The notes: generated by a model from the letters alone, not told the origin. A DNA stretch of 64,000 nucleotides from Micromussa lordhowensis (GCA_964020085.1 OZ026608.1:8728679-8792678); one strand, 5' to 3'; positions 20,944 to 32,580 are shown, counted from the first letter of the stretch. Program-made: numbers and translations.

Positions 20944-21262
20944 TGTGAGTTTTTCTTTATTTTACTAGACAGTTTATTCGGAAACATCTTCACCATCGTC
21001 TACAAGAACCGAAATTTACGAAAAACAATCAACTATTTCATCGTGAACATGGCCTTGTCAGATCTAGTTTGCCCGCTGATTCTACTCCCAGTTAAAATAA
21101 CGGAATTATGACCGACCCATGGCGCGTCAGTGAAATCTTAGGATCGATTTGTTGTAATTTGTTTTCTTCGGAAGCCTATAGTGTCTCCCCTTGCTTCAGC
21201 TCAAAGCTTGGTGTTGATAGCAATTGACAGATTTGTCGCCGTAGTTTTAAACTTATTTTGAG
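20944..21262 (+). pseudogene. GPCR TM1-TM3 fragment (unit 3)
   Basis: Plus-strand frame gives CEFFFILLDSLFGNIFTIVY (TM1) and NYFIVNMALSDLVCPLILLP (TM2). A stop and frameshift follow, and then AQSLVLIAIDRFVAVVL (TM3 with DRF). The reading ends where the repeat tail starts. No TM4-TM7. It is the most complete of the array fragments; its parent is clearly the cluster receptor family, most like the gene at 13759. Confidence 0.75.
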
Positions 21263-21690
21263 TTTGTTGTTGGTTCTCGCCTTGCTCTGAGGGTTTTTCT
21301 CCAGGTTCTCCGGTTTTCCTCCCTCCACAAAAACCAACATCTCCAAATTCCGATTCGACCAGGATAGAGGAACCGCATGAAAACCAGCTAAGGCTGATGT
21401 GGCTTCCTCACTAAATATTGTGATTTATTTATAAATTTACAAAAAATAACGTAGCACGATACTTCATCGGTGGATGATCACTTAAAACAGCGCTGTTCTT
21501 TTAGAAATAGGTGGAAAAACGGCCTCATTGCCTTAAGCAGATCTATACGCCAAATTTCGCCATAGTTTTGGGTTTAAGCTGATATTTTCGACGAAACGTT
21601 TAGAAGCACATGAATCTTTCGTCCAGCTTAATTTTCAATTTAAGATTAGTTCATTATGAACCGTTATTTATCTAATGTTCATTAACTGGT

Positions 21691-21776
21691 GCCTCGATAG
21701 CGCAGTAGGCAGCGCGTCAGTCTCATAATCTGATAAAGACATCTGAAGGTCGTGAGTTCGATCCTCACACGGGGCA
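21691..21776 (+). tRNA. tRNA-Met(CAU), unit 4
   Basis: Acceptor GCCTCGA has an A-A mismatch at pair 7. The insert is ATCTGATAAAGAC. The downstream T run is only TTTT (ttttcg), the weakest terminator of the set. CAT anticodon and T arm kept. Confidence 0.65.
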
Positions 21777-21999
21777 CAGAAATGTTTTCGTCATCCAAAT
21801 GTTAAAAAAAAGAAAACAGCGCAAGGAAACCGAACCCGAACTGACAAATAAAATGTTAGAATGGCGGGCATCCGTAACAGCAGAGCTCCAGCTGTGAGCT
21901 GAGACATTTTATAAATTACATCGTTTTAATTTCGCTCATCTCTAGGCAGTAATCCATGAGTCGCTCTTTGGAGGTTTTTGTAAGTTGCATAAAAAAGCA

Positions 22000-22265
22000 T
22001 TTTGTGAGTTTTTCTTTATTTTACTAGACCGTTTATTCGGAAACATCTTCAAAATCACCATCGTCTACATTAATCGAGATTTACGAAAAACAATTAACTA
22101 TTTCATCGTGAACGGAATTGGTGACCGACTCATGGCGCGTCAGTGAAATCTTAGGATCGATTTCTTGTAACTTGTTCTTTTTCGCAAGCCTATAGTGTCT
22201 TTCCGTGTTTCAGCTCAAAGCTTGTTGTTTATATAGCAATTGACCGATTTGTCGCCTTAGTTTTG
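22000..22265 (+). pseudogene. GPCR TM1-TM3 fragment with TM2 deleted (unit 4)
   Basis: TM1 text and 'tatttcatcgtgaac' are followed directly by 'ggaattggtgaccgac', so the TM2 segment present in units 3 and 5 is missing. TM3 'agcaattgaccgatttgtcgcc' remains. Non-coding. Confidence 0.65.
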
Positions 22266-22704
22266 GACCTATTTTGAATTTGTTGCTGGTTCTCGCCTTG
22301 CTCCAAAGGTTTTCTTCGGGTTCTCCGGTTTTCCTCCCTCCACAAAAACCAACATCACCAAATTCCGATTCGACCAGGATAGAGGACCCGCATGAAAACC
22401 AGCTAAGGCTGATATGGCTTCTCCTGTGAATATTGTGATTTATTTATAAATTTACACAAAATAACGTCGCCCGATACTTTGTCGGTGCATGATCACTTAA
22501 AACAGCGCTGTTCTTTTAGAAATAGGAGGAAAAACGGTCTCACTACCTTAAGTAGATCTATACACTAAATTTAGCCGTAATTTTGGGTTTAAGCTGATAT
22601 TTTCGACGAAACGTTTCCAAGCACATGAATCTTTCGTTCAGCTCAATTTCAATTTAAGATTTGTTCATTATTAACCGTTATTTATCAAACGTTCTTTAAC
22701 TGGT

Positions 22705-22790
22705 GCCTCGTTAGCGCAGTAGGCAGCGCGTCAGTCTCATAATCTGATTAAGACATCTGAAGGTCGTGAGTTCGATCCTCACACGGGGCA
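22705..22790 (+). tRNA. tRNA-Met(CAU), unit 5
   Basis: Same as the 15826 copy with GCCTCGT acceptor and the standard insert ATCTGATTAAGAC; D arm GCGC-agtaggca-GCGC intact; T8 terminator close behind. Good candidate for an expressed gene. Confidence 0.8.
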
Positions 22791-23009
22791 CAGAATTTTT
22801 TTTGTCATCCAAATGTTTAAAAAAAAAGAAAAGCGCAAGAAAACCGAACCCGAACTGACAAATAAAATGTTAGAATGGCGGGCATCCGTAACAGCGGAGC
22901 TCCAGCTGTGAGACATTTTATAATTTGCATCGTTTTAATTTCGCTCAAATCGAAGCAGTAACCCATGAGTCGCTTTTTGGAGGTTGTTGTAAGTTGCATA
23001 AAAAAACAC

Positions 23010-23320
23010 TTTGTGAGTTTTTCTTTATTTTACTAGACCGTTTATTCGGAAACATCTTCATAATCACCATCGTCTACAATAATCGAGATTTACGAAAAAC
23101 AATCAACTATTTCATCGTGAACAAAAGGCCTTGTCAGATTTAGTTTGCCCGCTGATTCTACTCCCAGTTAAAACAACAGAATCGGTGACCGACTCATGGC
23201 GCGTCAGAGTAATCGTAGGATCGATTTGTTGTAAGTTGTTCTTTTTCGCAAGCCTATAGTGTCTTCCCTTGTTTCAGCTCAAAGCTTGGTGTTGATAGCA
23301 ATTAACAGATTTGTCGCAAT
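23010..23320 (+). pseudogene. GPCR TM1-TM3 fragment (unit 5)
   Basis: Open from the spacer through CEFFFILLDRLFGNIFIITI (TM1) and NYFIVN, then frameshifted at 'aacaaaaggcc' in TM2. The TM3 remnant ends 'attaacagatttgtcgc', where the DRF Asp codon has become Asn (NRF). Confidence 0.7.
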
Positions 23321-23415
23321 TCGACCAGGATAGAGGACCCGCATGAAAACCAGCTAAGGCTGATGTGACTTCCTCTCTTAATATTGTGATGTATTTATAA
23401 ATTTACAACTTATTC

Positions 23416-24756
23416 ATTGAAATCAGCTAAATATTGGGATTTCTCAGTGTTAAACTGGGGTTTCTGGCTGAATAGAAAGCGTCCAAGTAGTTGTTTATTC
23501 GTTTGTCTACAAAACTAGACGCTCTGAGAGTGTTTACTCGGGCTTCCTACCGCGGTATCAAATCGTACTTTACGAGTAAGCTCATTTAACACAATAAAAA
23601 CAAATAAAAGAACCAGGATATATTACCACAAGAGTTCGCTTAGATATAATAGTATTCAAGTCGCTTCGTTGAGTGTCCTCTTTATCCAATCGCATGTTGT
23701 TTACCTCATCCTCGAAGTTCTGTTTACGACGATTCTTGGTTTTTTTTTTTCAGTATCTGAGGTACACGTCTCAGCATCATGGTTTGTGTTTTAGGTCAGT
23801 AGTCACAGCTTTTTGCCAGTGTTTTTGTATTTCGAACTCGTACGTGGTCCACATTTGTTATCTCGTGAGAACGAGTCGAGCAAGAACTTTGCTTACTTGG
23901 CAGGCTTCAAGCAATATAATTCGTGAACCGACCCGTTCCGAAAAAATTGCTATCTTTGCATGTAAGATAAACGTATAAAGCGTAATTCTTGTCACAACTT
24001 TTTCACAAAACACCGCATTCGCTCACGAAGAGCGAGACACGATACAGAAAGATGTCCCGTTTTCGTCCCCAGTTTCCACGGTCTACGCAAGGAACGCCTG
24101 GGACAATGACCCACCTTTTGTCGACCAAGAACGGCTTGCATTTTCATGTATGACTCGGGCTTTGCTTCGGACGCCTGAGTAATTATTGTTCTGTTATTAA
24201 AAATATTGTCGGGTTTGTCTTGACGTTGTTAAGCTTGACTTGGCTGGCTTTATAAGAGTTTTATGAATTAAATGATCTTTTCGGCAGTTGTTCTTAGCTA
24301 CTAATCTAGGCCTTTCTTTAGTTTGTAATATTGAAGTGTAAATGTTAATGTTACTCTGGTTTAATTTTTCTTGTAAATCGAAGGTTGCGCGTCATGATAT
24401 CATAGTGTTCAAGTACACATCAAATAATAGTTCGCAGTTGACTTTTTAACATTTTTGATCTGTCCTTAAACGAAGTTGTAACATCCGCCTTACCTTGTGG
24501 CATCAAAAGGAGCCCTTTTGCAGAACTTTTCATCTGAATATGAGTTTGATTTTCATGAAAATGAGCCTGTAGGGGAAACACATTTTCATGAATGGTTTCG
24601 AACGCAGCCTCGTTTTGACACCGAGGCAAAAGGCAACTCTGAATGTGCCTATAGCATTCGCTTGTATTGTCATAAGTGTAGGCATCATCTTTTAAAACCA
24701 ACGAAATTTACGAAAAAACTGAAAAGATTTATAAGTTCTCCTATATGTACAGGGGG
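23416..24756. other. No gene recognised
   Basis: The plus frame at 23673-23978 and the minus frame at 24701-24420 have no features I recognise. 24490-24670 contains paired words such as 'tttcatgaaaat' and 'attttcatgaat' and reads like an old dispersed repeat. No cluster GPCR homology is seen here. Confidence 0.35.
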
Positions 24757-24925
24757 AGGCAGCGTGGCCGAGTGGTTAGGGTGCCGGACTTGAAATGCGG
24801 AGGTCACGGGTTCAAGTCCCGCTCTGATCACTTAGCTGGAGTTGTTTCTCGATGGACCCTAGTTCAACTCCTCGGTCATGCTTGTATACAGCCAACTGGT
24901 CTGCCTCCCGCAGCCATTTTTTTTA
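24757..24925 (+). mobile_element. tRNA-derived SINE (Ser/Leu-like head)
   Basis: Head begins 'ggcagcgtggccgagtgg' with an A-box-like TGGCCGAGTGG, an anticodon-loop-like CTTGAAA (TGA) and a B-box GGTTCAAGTCC. The 5' and 3' ends do not form an acceptor stem, and the sequence runs into a body ('tcgatggaccctagttcaac', 'ggtctgcctcccgcagcc') that I associate with cnidarian SINEs. It ends in a T run. The A and B boxes would drive pol III transcription. Confidence 0.65.
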
Positions 24926-25089
24926 TGTTCATTGGAAATATTTGTTTCCTTCAGTTTGAGTGGCATGTCTGTGAACTAGCTTAGTGTAGCTAAGTGCATG
25001 ACCACTATAAACATACATTTGACAATTTTTTTGGGCATTCGACACTTGGTGGCTACGCTACAGCAGTCACAGCAATTAGCAAATGTTAA

Positions 25090-25734
25090 CGTCAGGTTTG
25101 GTTTTCATTATTTACAGCGTAATCAAGTTCTAGGTTATTTAAACAGTAAAGTCTTAGAGCTAGGACTTTTTAACGAAAAAAACAAGACACGTTTCGTTCA
25201 AAATTTACAATTGATTCACTGAAATCAGTTAAACATTGGAATTTCTCACATCGTCAAATTGGCAGTTATGGCGTAGGATAAAGCATCCAAATAGTTGATT
25301 ATTCGTTAGGTCTTCTGTAGTGATGAAAAAGTGATAGCTCAGTAGTTATTAAAATTAATGTTGGAGTTAAGATTGAGAGGCCGGTTTCGTAATGTATTAA
25401 CCATTCTAAATGATCTTCTTTGGATGTTGCAGTAGCTATTAATGACTGTTTGTCTGCGATCCTCTGCTAGCTTATTACCACGATTATTTGCATCATATTG
25501 CAAAGTTCTGTGCGACTGTTTCAAATATCCTCGCAAAAGAAATCATTTCTAACAACACCAAATGTCGAAAACAAATTTTGAAGTTCATAAAAAATACTTC
25601 GAAGTACTGGTAAAATGACAGAGATGATGAAAAATTTACCTGGGTTTGCATAATATCTCTGAACTTTGAAATCAATTTTCTCGAGTTCCTATGGAAAACA
25701 AATTTTTGTTTTCGCCCGAAGATATCAACTTGGA
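25090..25734. repeat. Duplicated flank (matches 30985-31628)
   Basis: Near-identical to 30985-31628, including 'caagttctaggttattt' and the run 'tttgcatcatattgcaaag'. 25490-25710 is also the inverted form of the GPCR upstream module near 8800-9020. No coding potential. Confidence 0.7.
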
Positions 25735-26060
25735 TCACACTTTCCTTTTTTTCGGATACAGTATTGGACAACATGGACAACGGCCTTGTTGTTGAATCGA
25801 TATTTCTGGTCCTGACTAAAGCGTTTGACACTGTCGACCATCAGCGTCTAATCCACAAACTCCACTCGACTGGTTTATCAAGTCACATTGTGGAGTGTTT
25901 GAAATCCTATCTCCCAAACCGTTGCCAAGCCACTGCAGTTGGGAACGCCCTTTCCTGTTCCAAACATGTGTCTGTTGGTGTTCCTTAGGGAAGTATACTG
26001 GGCCCTTTGCTGTTTCTTATTTACGTCAATGACCAACCGCAATGCTCACGACGGTGTGAT

Positions 26061-27357
26061 TTAAGATTTTTTTTTTCTAGTTACAATGCTTTAATTTTTA
26101 TTCCTTTAACAGTTTGTTTGTTGTTACTTCTTGCTTGAAAATAGGACAAAATAGCTAGCAAGGGACGGAAAACAGACAGAGAAAGAAAGAGAGATAGAAA
26201 ACTAAAAGTTCCAAAAGAAAAAAAAAAGCATGAACATAGCTCGCACTGTCTTAATAGTAGTAACAATTATATAATACTTTGTATTAATTTTTCACAAAAG
26301 ATGGGCCCAAGTAGATTGAAAATCGTTGAAAGTTTTGTTTTCAAGAGAGACTTCTCTTGAAATATTAAGTTTTGTTCTAAGACGTGAAAGAAAGCTGTCA
26401 AAATCCAACTTATTATCTCGAACGCTGCTGCAAAAAAAATATGTAAGACTGGTACCGAGTATTGGAGTAGTGGCTACCAAGCTAGGCGCGGTAGCCAAGT
26501 GTGTCTTCTCAGAATTGTTGTACGGTTGTCGAGGCGGTTGGTCGGAAATAAAGTCGTTGCATCTTTTAGAGGTTTCGTCCCTCGTTCTTACAAATATGAT
26601 ATTTTGCAAGGAGGAGAGCGTAGTTGAGAACTCGCTTGTTCAGTGATTTTTGGTGCTATCCATACAAGATTATGCTTTCATTGAGAATTAAGTTTTGCTT
26701 AAATTTTTGATACCACCAGTCGGTGAACTGATCCCAAAACGTGGTGGTCTCGGGACAGCTATAAAGCATGTGATTGTTAGTTTGTTTTTCAGCATTACAC
26801 AGCGGACAAGTGCCATCATTTGCTATACCGGCACGGAATAGGCTGACTCGGTTAGGAAGGATATTGTGAATTACTTTATATTGAAACGTGATTAATTTTG
26901 GCATCCTTAGTGGTTGTGAAAGGAAGTAAATATACCTTTTGAATATTTTCCTTTGTATAACCGTACTTAAAAATCTTATTTTCGCAAGTTGGAGAGGTAG
27001 CCATCTTACTTAGGAAAGCGGAATAGGTGGTGCGGGTAGTCAGCGGTTTGATGAGAACATGTGGCCTCTTCAACGCTGTCGTTGTCCCTAGAGAGGGCGT
27101 CTTTTAAAGACGACTTCCATTCTTTACGAATGGCGGCTACAAGCCCGTAGTAGAGGGTAAAGGGAATCTCCAAATTAATTTTTTGTTCTAATTCGGGTAG
27201 GGAGAGGAATTGGTTGTTCTCAGTCATCATGCTGTAGATATTGATAATGCCTTTCTTAAACCAAGAACTATAAAAAATAGATTTTTCGTTGATTACTATA
27301 TGTTGGTTGTTCCAGATAATTTTATCTGGTACATTATCTACATCAGCCGAGCTGGTA
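26061..27357 (-). mobile_element. L1/Tx1-like LINE 3' end inserted in the LINE
   Basis: Copy 2 of the host LINE (31945-31955) reads straight across this point, so 26061-27357 is an insertion. On the minus strand it opens with an L1-type C-terminal region (WNNQHIVINEKSIFY, ENNQFLSLPELEQKINLEIP) and continues with KLITFQYKVIHNILPNR, CPLCNAEKQTNNHMLYSCPE and FWDQF, the CCHC-like block of L1/Tx1 ORF2. It ends in a T run at 26066-26077, the complement of a poly(A) tail. A 5'-truncated L1-type insertion. The target duplication is unclear (only 'taa'). Confidence 0.75.
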
Positions 27358-27596
27358 TAACATTTTTTGCTGACGACACCGTTGTCTACACCTCAGCGAA
27401 TGATGCTGCTACCCTGGAAGCCCAGCTAAATGTCGATCTACGTCAAATTAGCGAGTGGTTCTTTGTTAATCGCCTCACCTTAAATGAAAGCAAATGCAAA
27501 TTTGTCTTGTTTAGTAGTACACTGAAACTAAAATCGTTCCAGAATTTCTCTCTTTGCATTAATGACTCTTAATTAGAGCGAACCGACTCCTTCAAG

Positions 27597-27966
27597 TAAT
27601 AATAACAATAATAATCATTTATATAGCCATTTCCTCAAGTTCAAAGGCGCTTGACAATTTCAGAAAGTAAAATATTAACTACATAATATACACGTAGCTA
27701 TTTACTTTAGGGTAACAAACAAAATACGTTAAAAAATCTAGTACAAAAATGTAATTGATATTAACAAAAAAAACAAAATCCAAATCTTGCGGAATTCCTG
27801 GCGTTTTTGAGCTTGATTTGGCTAGATTTCTCAAATTTATCATAAAGGGATAAAGGCCTCTCTAAAGAGTACCGTCTTAACCTCTTTTTTAAAAACGTCA
27901 ATTTTAAAAGTGATAGATTTTGGTTTGTTTGGTAGCGCGTTTCATAGTCTGGGAGCTCCAACTCCC
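27597..27966 (-). mobile_element. Small LINE 3'-end insertion shared by both LINE copies
   Basis: Splits the RT between 'ccttcaag(ta)' and 'agtacttaggagttt', which together would read through. The copy at 32187-32510 lies at the same site, so it is older than the duplication. The minus strand encodes NWELELPDYETRYQTNQNLS and LKKRLRRYSL, resembling a CR1/L2 C-terminal tail; the far end is an (AAT)n-rich 3' terminus. Confidence 0.55.
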
Positions 27967-28734
27967 AGTTTCCAGGAGTACTTAGGAGTTTCATTCAACC
28001 AATGATCACGTTCATTCCATCATCAATAAATTTTATCAACGTCTTGGTGTTCTGCGAAGAGTAAAGCATATGCTACCACTCCAAGCTTGTCTTACTCTTT
28101 ACAATAGCCTTGTCCTTCCCTTATTTGATTATGGTGACATTATTTGGGGCGATAAGGACAGCTCCTCCCTTATCGCAAATCTTTAAATTCTCCACAGTTA
28201 AAACAAAGCAGCTAGGATGATTCTTGATCGCCATCCAAGATCCTCTGCAACTGAGGCTCATAATTCCCATTGCTTGGAAGCCACTGCTCCTGAGAAGCCA
28301 TTTTCATCATTGTATAACAATATTTAAGTTTTACAGATTTTAGTTGCCATCTTTAACGAAAAGCTTAGTTCATAATTGAAACACGCGACATAAAATGACT
28401 TCCATCTGCCACGTGTCAGGAGAAACTGGGAGAGGAAACGTTTATTTTATCATGGTATCACTGATTAGAACTTTTTAATCTCAGGAGGCACTTGACACCT
28501 CCTCACTAGGTTATTTCAAAGCAAACCTTAAGCTAGAATTGCAATTAGGTTTATTACTTTATATTTGTAATTGTTCTATCCTTAGATGGATATGCGCATT
28601 TTAACTTTTCGGTTTTAGACTTTTAACTTATTTTTTTTAACATTTATAGTTATTTATGCAGGGCCTCACTGAAGAGCACTTTATTGTGAAGTGGGTACCC
28701 TGTTTAAATATTTTCATTATTATAATTAGAAGTA

Positions 28735-28790
28735 GTAGTAGTGGTTTTATTATTATTGCTATTATTATTATTATTATTATTATTATTAAA
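28735..28790. repeat. (ATT)n microsatellite
   Basis: Trinucleotide ATT/TTA run following 'agtagtagtagtgg'. It is the inverted counterpart of 14618-14640 and corresponds to 54930-54970, with different lengths in each. Confidence 0.7.
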
Positions 28791-29747
28791 TTGTCTTTGG
28801 TGTCATTTCAGGCAATTATTCATAGCTTTAGCTTTCAGGAAATGTAAAAAAGGTTTAATTAATATGCTTAACATTATTCTGGTGCAAGATTTTTTCAATA
28901 AAAACTTGAATGTCCTCGATTTCAGAACGACTATGGCAAAAAAACACAAAGCAGAAAGAAATTCCACTACAAATGCCCCGCTCAAGCAGCTCTAAAAGAC
29001 TATTCTTGTTGCCCTTGAAATAATTCAATTCAGATCGAGCTTATAGGAGCCAAGGAGAAGCCTTGCCACATTTTATTTGAAGAGATAAAAGCTCCGCTTA
29101 ACAGCGGAAATTTGCGACCCGCTATGTTTAACCATCATGAGAGCTTTTTTTTTTTTCATTTCAAAGCCGTTCTAATCAACTGTACTGGATTGCAAAAGGC
29201 TGTAAGATTGATTGCATCGTCAATGAACATCCACCTGAATTATCGTAAATATTGCACAGTGACAGCAGGGAAACCTTTTTTTGTTGAGTTTTAATTACGT
29301 TTTACTTCTCGAAATGTCAAATTACTTCTTTTCTAGGAGGTCAAGGAAATAATTTTTTGTAATAGAAGGCAGAAAAGAAACAACGGCAGAAAAACAACAA
29401 TATATAAGTGGTAGAAATGTCTTTATATTCCACAACAGTCGTCTTGTTTAGTACACGAATGAAGAACTTAGTAATTTTATTTTGACCAAACTTTACTTCT
29501 GGTTTCTAAACCGAGTGAATCCTTTCAGGAACTCAATCTTTCTTCATCAGAAATAAGGGAGAGAGCGTAAATTAAGTTTCAATTGTTTTTAAATTAAACT
29601 TTTAAATGTTGACTTGGAAAAGCAAATATTAAAATTCATTTGCCATTATATTAGTTATTTCGAAGCCGTGCGGATGCATTCACCTGACGTCGTGTTTTGC
29701 GAACTCTATCGTCGACAGCACGCTTCAGAGACACAAAGCAGCGGATC

Positions 29748-30873
29748 ATGTCATTAAAAAAACAACAACACCATCCCTTTTAGTGGGAACGAAACTGCAC
29801 TGGGGCAACAGAACTGGACATGTATTTTTATTGATTCGACTGCAGAGCGAATTTCTAAACTTTGCGCATATTGTTGTATTCTACTTAGCAGTTTATTCGG
29901 GAACATCTTCATTATCATCATTGTCTACAAGCATCGAGATTTACGAAAAACAATTAACTATTTCATCGTGAACATGGCTGTCTCAGATCTGCTTTTTTCC
30001 CTAGCTTTACTTCCTGCTGAGATAACTAAATCGGTCACCGACTCAGGACATTGGCGAATCAGTGGAATAAGCTCAGAATCGATTTTTTGCAAGTTAATTT
30101 ATCTCGCAAGCCAAGCGTCTGTTCTTGTTTCGGTTCAAAGCTTAGTGTAAATAGCAATTGAGAGATTTGTTGCAGTAGTTTTCCCAATGAAACTTGGACT
30201 TATTTCAAGCAAGATTAGAACGATAGCTATCGTTTCTACCTGGATTTGTGCAAGCCTTGTCAAGTTACCGTCTCTAATATCTTCAAAACTTATAGTACGT
30301 GGCAATGACACAGCTTGTGCAGAGACAAAGATAGAATCATTTCTCTCTAACAACAACGCTTACGGGACATATCTTTGGCTTCAGTTTTCTTTATTTATCA
30401 TCGTGCCGTTTGTTGTAATAACCGTTCTGTACACTGCGATAGCAATTACCTTAAGCATGCACAAGAAAGCCCTCGCAGGCAACCCTTCAAACGCACAGCG
30501 GCATGCTACGAAGAAACGAAGACAAGCTATTAAAATGACGGTTGCTATCATGATTCTGTTTTACCTTTGTATCACTCCACTCACTTTGGTATATTTCATC
30601 CCAAACTGGAGACCTTCTTGTGCCATTCAGAGAGTGTTATATCTTGTGACGGGTTTCTCGCTTTACTTATCCTCCACTGTTAATCCATTGATTTGTCTGT
30701 CATGTATCGAAAGCTATCGTCGAGGACTGAGAAACATTTTATGTCCCTGTGGCAGAAAGCTGAACGGTAATGTGACACCGAAATGCGGAGAAAGCTATCG
30801 ACAGCCTTTCAAGGACACAAAGAACTATAACGAAACATTCAATTCGATACTGTTTTATAGAGATAAAGTTTAA
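29748..30873 (+). pseudogene. Class A GPCR with premature stop in TM3 (inverted copy)
   Basis: ATG at 29748 aligns with the start of the 13708 gene, but an extra A in a poly(A) run shifts the frame at once. The receptor frame resumes through TM1-TM2. At 30148-30150 the TM3 Trp codon (SLVWIA in all paralogues) is TAA, and the following DRF is ERF. From 30187 the frame is open for 228 residues through TM4-TM7: CITPLTLVYF in TM6, NPLICLS in TM7, and a Ser/Lys-rich tail ending FYRDKV. At least two lesions, so a pseudogene, but it is the only record here of TM7 for this subfamily. Confidence 0.82.
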
Positions 30874-30984
30874 ATACGAGGCACCCGGTTCCGAAAAATG
30901 TAAGTGCGAGGGCATCAGAGCAAAGGTAAGAAATGTCGAGTAAAATTTAGGTAAATTGAGGAATTAACACCAAGTTAGCATGTT

Positions 30985-32580
30985 TCATTATTTACAGCGT
31001 AATCAAGTTCTAGGTTATTTCAACAGTAAAGTCTTAAAGCTAGGACTTTTTAACGAACAAAACAAGACATGTTTTGTTCAAAATTGACAATTGATTCACT
31101 GAAATCAGTTAACTGATGAATTTTTCACATCGTCAATTTGGCAGTTTTGGTGTAGTACATGTATAAAGCATCCAAATAGTTGATTATTCGTTGGTCTTCT
31201 GTAGTGATTAAAAAGTGATAGCTAGTTTTTAAAATTATTGTTGGAGTTAAGATTGAGAGCCCGGTTCCGTAATCCATTAACCATTTCAAATGATCTTGTT
31301 TGGATGTTGCAGTAGCTATTAATGACTATTTGTCTGTGATCCTCAGCTAGGTTATTACCAAGATTATTTGCATCATATTGCAAAGTTCTGTGCGACTGTT
31401 TTAAATATCCTCGCAAAAGAAATCATTTCTAACAACACCAAATGTCGAAAACAAATTTTGAAGTTCATAAAAAATACTTGGACTGAGTACTCACGGGTAA
31501 AATGACAGAGATGATGAAATTTACCTGGGTTTGCATAATTTATCCGAACTTCAGTTGAAATCTATTTTCTCAAGTTCCTATGTAAAACAAATTTGGTTTT
31601 CGCCCGAAGATATCAACTGAGATCGCACTTTACTCAGTTTCAGGATACAATATTGGACAACATCGACAACGGCCTTGTTGCTGGTGCGATATTTCTGGTC
31701 CTCACTAAAGCGTTTGACACTGTCGACCATCAGCGCCTAATCCACAAGCTCCACTCGGTTGGTTTATCAAGTCACACTGTGGAATGGTTCAAATCCTATC
31801 TCGCAAACCGTTGCCAAGCAACTGCAGTTGGAACGCCCTTTCCTGTTCCAAACATGTGTCTGTTGGTGTTCCTCAGGGAAGTATACTGGGCCCTTTGCTG
31901 TTTCTTATTTACGTCAATGACCAACCGCAATGCTTACGACGGTGTGATTTAACATTTTTTGCTGACGACACCGTTGTCTACACCTCAGCGAATGATGCTG
32001 CTACCCTGGAAGCCCAGCTAAATGTCGATCTACGTCAAATTAGCGAGTGGTTCTTTGTCAATCGCCTGACCTTGAATGAGAGCAAATGCAAATTTGTCTT
32101 GTTTGGTAGTACACTGACACTAAAATCGTTCCAGAATTTCTCTCTTTGCATTAATGACTCTCAATTAGAGCGAACCGACTCCTCCAAGTAAAAATAATAT
32201 GATAATAATAATGCATTATATGGCGCCATTTCCTCAAGTTCGAAGACGCTTGACAATTTTAAAAAGTATAATATCAATTACATAATATACACCTAGGTAT
32301 TTACTTTAGGGTAATAAACAAAATACGTTAAAAAAACTAGTACAAAAATGTAATTTATATAAAAAGCAAATGAGTCATGACTTAAAGGCCTCTCTAAAGA
32401 GTAAGGTTTTAAGCTCTTTTTTTAAAAACGTCAATTTTAAAAGTGATAGATTTTGGTTTGTTTGGTAGCGCGTTTCATAGTCTGGAAGCTCCAACTCCCA
32501 GTCCTCCGGGAGTACTTAGGAGTTTCATTCAACACAGTGAATGACCTGGCATGATCACGTTCATTCCATCGTCAATAAAG
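30985..32580 (+). repeat. Direct duplicate of 25090-28010
   Basis: Same order as 25090-28010 minus the L1 insertion: flank, LINE RT, small 3'-end insertion and 'atgatcacgttcattcc'. At about 32590 it switches to a reverse-complement LINE piece (32600-32665 matches 28185-28255 inverted), the junction with the Harbinger element. Confidence 0.75.
31600..32190 (+). pseudogene. CR1/L2-like LINE RT, copy 2
   Basis: Encodes FQDTILDNIDNGLVAGAIFL and KAFDTVDHQRLIHKL. A one-base loss at 'gttggaacgcc' (copy 1 has gttgggaacgcc) shifts to VGVPQGSILGPLLFLIYVND and FFADDTVVYTSA. Catalytic residues are present, but the frameshift and truncation make it inactive. Copies 1 and 2 carry different lesions, so they decayed after duplication. 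Confidence 0.75.

Larger units (their letters stand above)
19104..23415 (+). repeat. Tandem array: tRNA-Met + GPCR TM1-TM3 fragment, units 2-5
   Basis: Each unit begins with 'agctgatattttcgacgaaacg' (19104, then near 20527, 21576 and 22591). It continues with a leader, the tRNA-Met gene, a spacer with 'gagctccagctgtgag', a GPCR TM1-TM3 fragment, a conserved tail ('cctccctccacaaaaaccaac', 'aaaccagctaaggctgat') and 'tttatttataaatttac'. Start-to-start distances are about 1049 and 1015 bp for units 3-5. Unit 2 is longer because of the insertion at 19876-20362. Unit 5 ends after the tail. Confidence 0.8.
25735..28560 (+). pseudogene. CR1/L2-like LINE RT, copy 1, interrupted twice
   Basis: Plus-strand pieces in order: KAFDTVDHQRLIHKL and VGVP*GSILGPLLFLIY (25764-26050); after the 26061-27357 insertion, FFADDTVVYTSANDAATLEA (27363 on, catalytic FADD intact); after a second insertion (27597-27966), LGVLRRVKHMLPLQACL and PLFDYGDIIWGDK (28040-28170). 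A TAG replaces Gln in the GVPQGS box. Several later stops and frameshifts. 5' truncated at about 25735. Confidence 0.75.
28555..30890 (+). repeat. Inverted duplication of 12690-14720
   Basis: Contains the upstream module and the GPCR copy in the opposite orientation to the rest of the cluster. Match begins in the LINE tail ('ctatccttagatgg') and ends just after the GPCR stop, where both copies read 'cgaggcac(c/t)'. This copy retains TM7 that the 12.7-kb copy lost, while the 12.7-kb copy retains the TM3 Trp that this one lost. Confidence 0.8.

Noticed and set aside
15826..23415. Regularly spaced repeats suggesting a CRISPR-like array
   Set aside because: Units are about 1 kb and are tRNA genes with long shared flanks in a eukaryotic setting; no short repeat-spacer pattern exists.
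24757..24830. Functional tRNA-Ser(UGA)
   Set aside because: No acceptor stem pairing, no long variable arm, mismatches in the anticodon stem and a SINE body directly behind; better read as a SINE head.
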